Made by a program: the position numbers and the translations under genes
Notes under the pieces: generated by a model
Seen by the model: the letters and a program-made list of their open reading frames with translations, nothing else
Told to the model about the DNA's origin: nothing
The model's database searches: none
Shown: one piece after another, positions 62,001 to 64,000 of the stretch
Numbering within the stretch: position 1 is the first letter of the stretch
Layout: each line of letters begins with the position of its first letter
Source: Sipunculus nudus
Lineage: Eukaryota > Annelida > Sipuncula > Golfingiida > Sipunculidae
Assembly: GCA_026874595.1 (NCBI GenBank)
Contig: CM049318.1
Span: 44,062,456 to 44,126,455 of the forward strand
Reading direction: 5' to 3'
DNA: 64,000 nt

Positions 62001-62285
62001 TCAGATACTTGAGCTTTTGTATCAAATTTTCCATTTTTCGGGGGGGTACTTCGGAGCCCCATAGCTCAGAGGTTATGGGTAACAGAGACCTAATTTCAGG
62101 TTTCCAAGGAGATTTTTCATGGTACTCCCTGGATGTCAAGTTAGAAGATTCCAGGTCCAGTCATTATGATTTGTGCCTGGTTAACGGACAGACAGACGGA
62201 CAGACAAACCGACAGACAGACGGACGACGGACGACGGACCAAGAGTGATCGCTATAGCTCAGATGACTTTCAGTCAGCTGAGCTA
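59017..62285 (+). mobile_element. Complete A element built of ~338-bp units
   Basis: Left end AACAAGTGACCCAGGGGTC, arm CGCTCAGCTGAC. There are short units of ~150 bp at 59100-59800, then full units with GGTGGCGCCACC at 59865, 60203, 60540, 61238, 61576 and 61914 (GGTGGAGCCACC at 60901). An internal right end (tract 60810-60845, hairpin 60862-60892) sits in the middle; the final tract and hairpin are at 62185-62285. The units at 61238 and 61576 are almost identical, so this array expanded recently. Confidence 0.85.
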
Positions 62286-62753
62286 ATAATTGACATGAGC
62301 TAAAGTATATGGACTGTGTAATAAATGAAACCTTTGGCCTGAAACCATTTAGTGATGCACCAAGAGAAAAAATGGGCCTAGGGTAAGTGCCATATAAAAG
62401 TTCCATTTCATAAACAAATAATATCTGAAGGTAATTAAGTTTTCAAAAGTTAAATATATGGCCATATGAGTTCAAAATTAATCCCACAAAGTTTGACCAA
62501 TATTCCTAATTTTAAAAACTAAGTTTAACAGTGTTATTCACACCTAGGCCCGCCAACTTTAATATTTTATCACATTTGAAGATTAGGAAAAAATTCCTGA
62601 ACATTTTTTTCTTAAAAAAAATCAAAATTGTCCAAGTTACAACAAAAAGAATTTTTTTAACATTAAAATTATAAGCTTTTGTCTTGTTTATTAGTCCTGT
62701 GTATCGAAGGGGTGGGTGGGGGAGGGGTCTCTGTTGTTACTGTTCATCTCTGA
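62286..62753 (+). repeat. Weakly A-like spacer
   Basis: 62300-62400 resembles 45715-45830. The rest is AT-rich, with a GGGGTGGGTGGGGGAGGGG block at 62708. No gene seen. Confidence 0.4.
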
Positions 62754-63035
62754 AACAAGGGACCTATGGGTCACGGCGCTCAGCTGTTATATATGATTAA
62801 AAAATATGATATAGAAATGAGCCACATGCTGGTTTTGTGTGGAAATAAATACAAGCTGTATTAAGAGTTGTGGGTGTTTAGCTTATGTATGATTTTGATA
62901 GTACCTTTGAAGACAGGGAAGAGGATTGCTTTCATTTATTTTATTAACAAATGGAGTGCTATTGTCACACAGATTTTGACTTGGCAATATAACTTATAAG
63001 CAGAACATATAATATAAGAGTTTAACTATTTATTA
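62754..63035 (+). mobile_element. Left end of a 2.6-kb type A element
   Basis: AACAAGGGACCTATGGGTC, arm GCGCTCAGCTG, collinear with 4870-5152. Interrupted in the TATTTATTAAA run by the next left end. Confidence 0.82.
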
Positions 63036-63729
63036 AACAAGTGACCCATGGGTCATGACGCTCAGCTGCCAAGCATGACCTGCGACATCATGGGCTGAGA
63101 TTCACAACTTCCAGTCAAATTTTGAAGAACCAATTTGCCAATTTGTTGAAATTTTCTACGACAACAGAAATATATATCACCTATGTCTGGTTAAAACACA
63201 GTGAATTGATGGTCTGAGGAAAATGTATGATTGTTAAAGAATCCAAAACTATTCCCATAGCTTACTTGATACCTGTCAGTCTCAAAAGGAACACCACAAA
63301 GGGCAAATATAAGATCAAAATATAGCAAAAAAATCAAGGAAATCCATGCAAGAATTATTGAGAAACAGGTGCTTCTGTATGAATTTTTATTCAATACAAG
63401 CCAACTGTACTGCACTTTCATATATGATGATAATATTTATTAAGAAATATTTGACCCAATGGTTGGCAAGTTTACATTAATATACATCCGACTGCCTTCA
63501 CTTTAACAGTTCTTGAGATAATATGATGAAAAGGAATTTAAAGATGGTTGCCTGGTGGCCATTTTGGACTTCTGACAGGTCTGAAATCAGATAACAACCA
63601 TTCTCTAAATCGGACCAAAAATTGAAGGAAAATTACTGAAACTGCACTGGAAAAAGGATTTCTAAGGTGGCTAACTGGCAGACAAAATGGATTTCTGACA
63701 AGTCTGACATTTGATATCACACGTCCTCC
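63036..63729 (+). mobile_element. A left part, CCAAGCATGACC subtype
   Basis: AACAAGTGACCCATGGGTC, arm CGCTCAGCTG, nearly identical to 41631-42310, and cut at ACACGTCCTCC by another left end. Confidence 0.8.
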
Positions 63730-64000
63730 AACAAGTGACCCAGGGGTCATGACGCTCAGCTGACCAGGAAGACATTGACAAAAGTAATTTTATCATCTGA
63801 ATGTCAAATTTGAATGAAATACTTTTTCCAAACTTGACCTTTTGTATAAAATCATCCAATATTCATTGGGGTACTATGGAGCTCTGTAGCATGAAGGATA
63901 TGGGTAACAGACACCTATTTTCAAGGTTTACAAGATGACTTTTCAGGGGTCTCCCAGCATGTCAAAAAATTAAAAAATTCTAGGTCCAGTTATTATGATT
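63730..64000 (+). mobile_element. A left part running off the window
   Basis: AACAAGTGACCCAGGGGTC, arm CGCTCAGCTGAC, nearly identical to 59017-59285. Confidence 0.82.

Noticed and set aside
1-64000. Autonomous Helitron/Helentron, retrotransposon or transposase genes
   Set aside because: No frame shows Rep, helicase, integrase, reverse transcriptase or transposase motifs; all frames in elements are short and not conserved between copies.

Overview
This window is a piece of an AT-rich animal genome, most probably a bivalve mollusc. There are no operons or long ORFs. Almost all of it is repeats, dominated by elements that end in (GGAC)n microsatellites plus a short hairpin, a structure known from non-autonomous Helentron/HINE elements, which are abundant in bivalves. 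The bivalve call is an inference from repeat style and from protein similarity, not a proven identification.

The only gene I can support is on the minus strand: two consecutive coding exons of a class IIa histone deacetylase (HDAC4/5/7/9 type). Exon 38254-38542 carries the 14-3-3 docking site RPLARAQSSP. Exon 14343-14476 opens the deacetylase domain ([14 protein letters not shown], then [20 protein letters not shown]). They join in phase across a 23.8-kb intron. No upstream exon is visible between 38543 and 64000, and none downstream below 14343. The window is therefore essentially three HDAC introns packed with mobile DNA. An 86-bp duplication next to the catalytic exon creates a second acceptor and a broken exon copy.

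The repeats fall into four families, which I name A to D. Each has a palindrome at the left end, then a short inverted-repeat arm just inside it, and the matching arm flush with the right end. Family A (left arm GCTCAGCTGAC) is commonest: 2.6-kb copies at 4870-7498 and 56251-58860, a 1.9-kb copy at 9405-11304, and copies with internal ~338-bp tandem units at 33886-36640, 44050-45079 and 59017-62285. Family B (GCGAACCTGTG) has complete copies at 20566-22846 and 38851-41303. Family C (GTATCCCCAGAC) is one 2.8-kb copy at 51597-54402 nested cleanly inside an A element. Family D is at 30048-32230 and 32715-33885. Some copies have swapped ends: A-left/B-right at 2846-4869, B-left/A-right at 26268-29027. 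Every terminus I could find points the same way, antisense to the HDAC gene. The 12-bp palindrome GGTGGCGCCACC recurs more than 20 times and is shared by all four families.

Other pieces: a 2.06-kb DNA transposon with 22-24-bp perfect terminal inverted repeats and TA flanks (12015-14074), a 0.3-kb MITE candidate (55044-55350), arrays of TGACCT half-sites (15.6-18.1 kb, 43.4-43.7 kb, 51.7-53.75 kb), long G and C homopolymers, and a GA-rich purine tract. No replication-protein, helicase, transposase or reverse-transcriptase ORF was seen, so all mobile elements here look non-autonomous. No tRNA, rRNA or CRISPR was seen.
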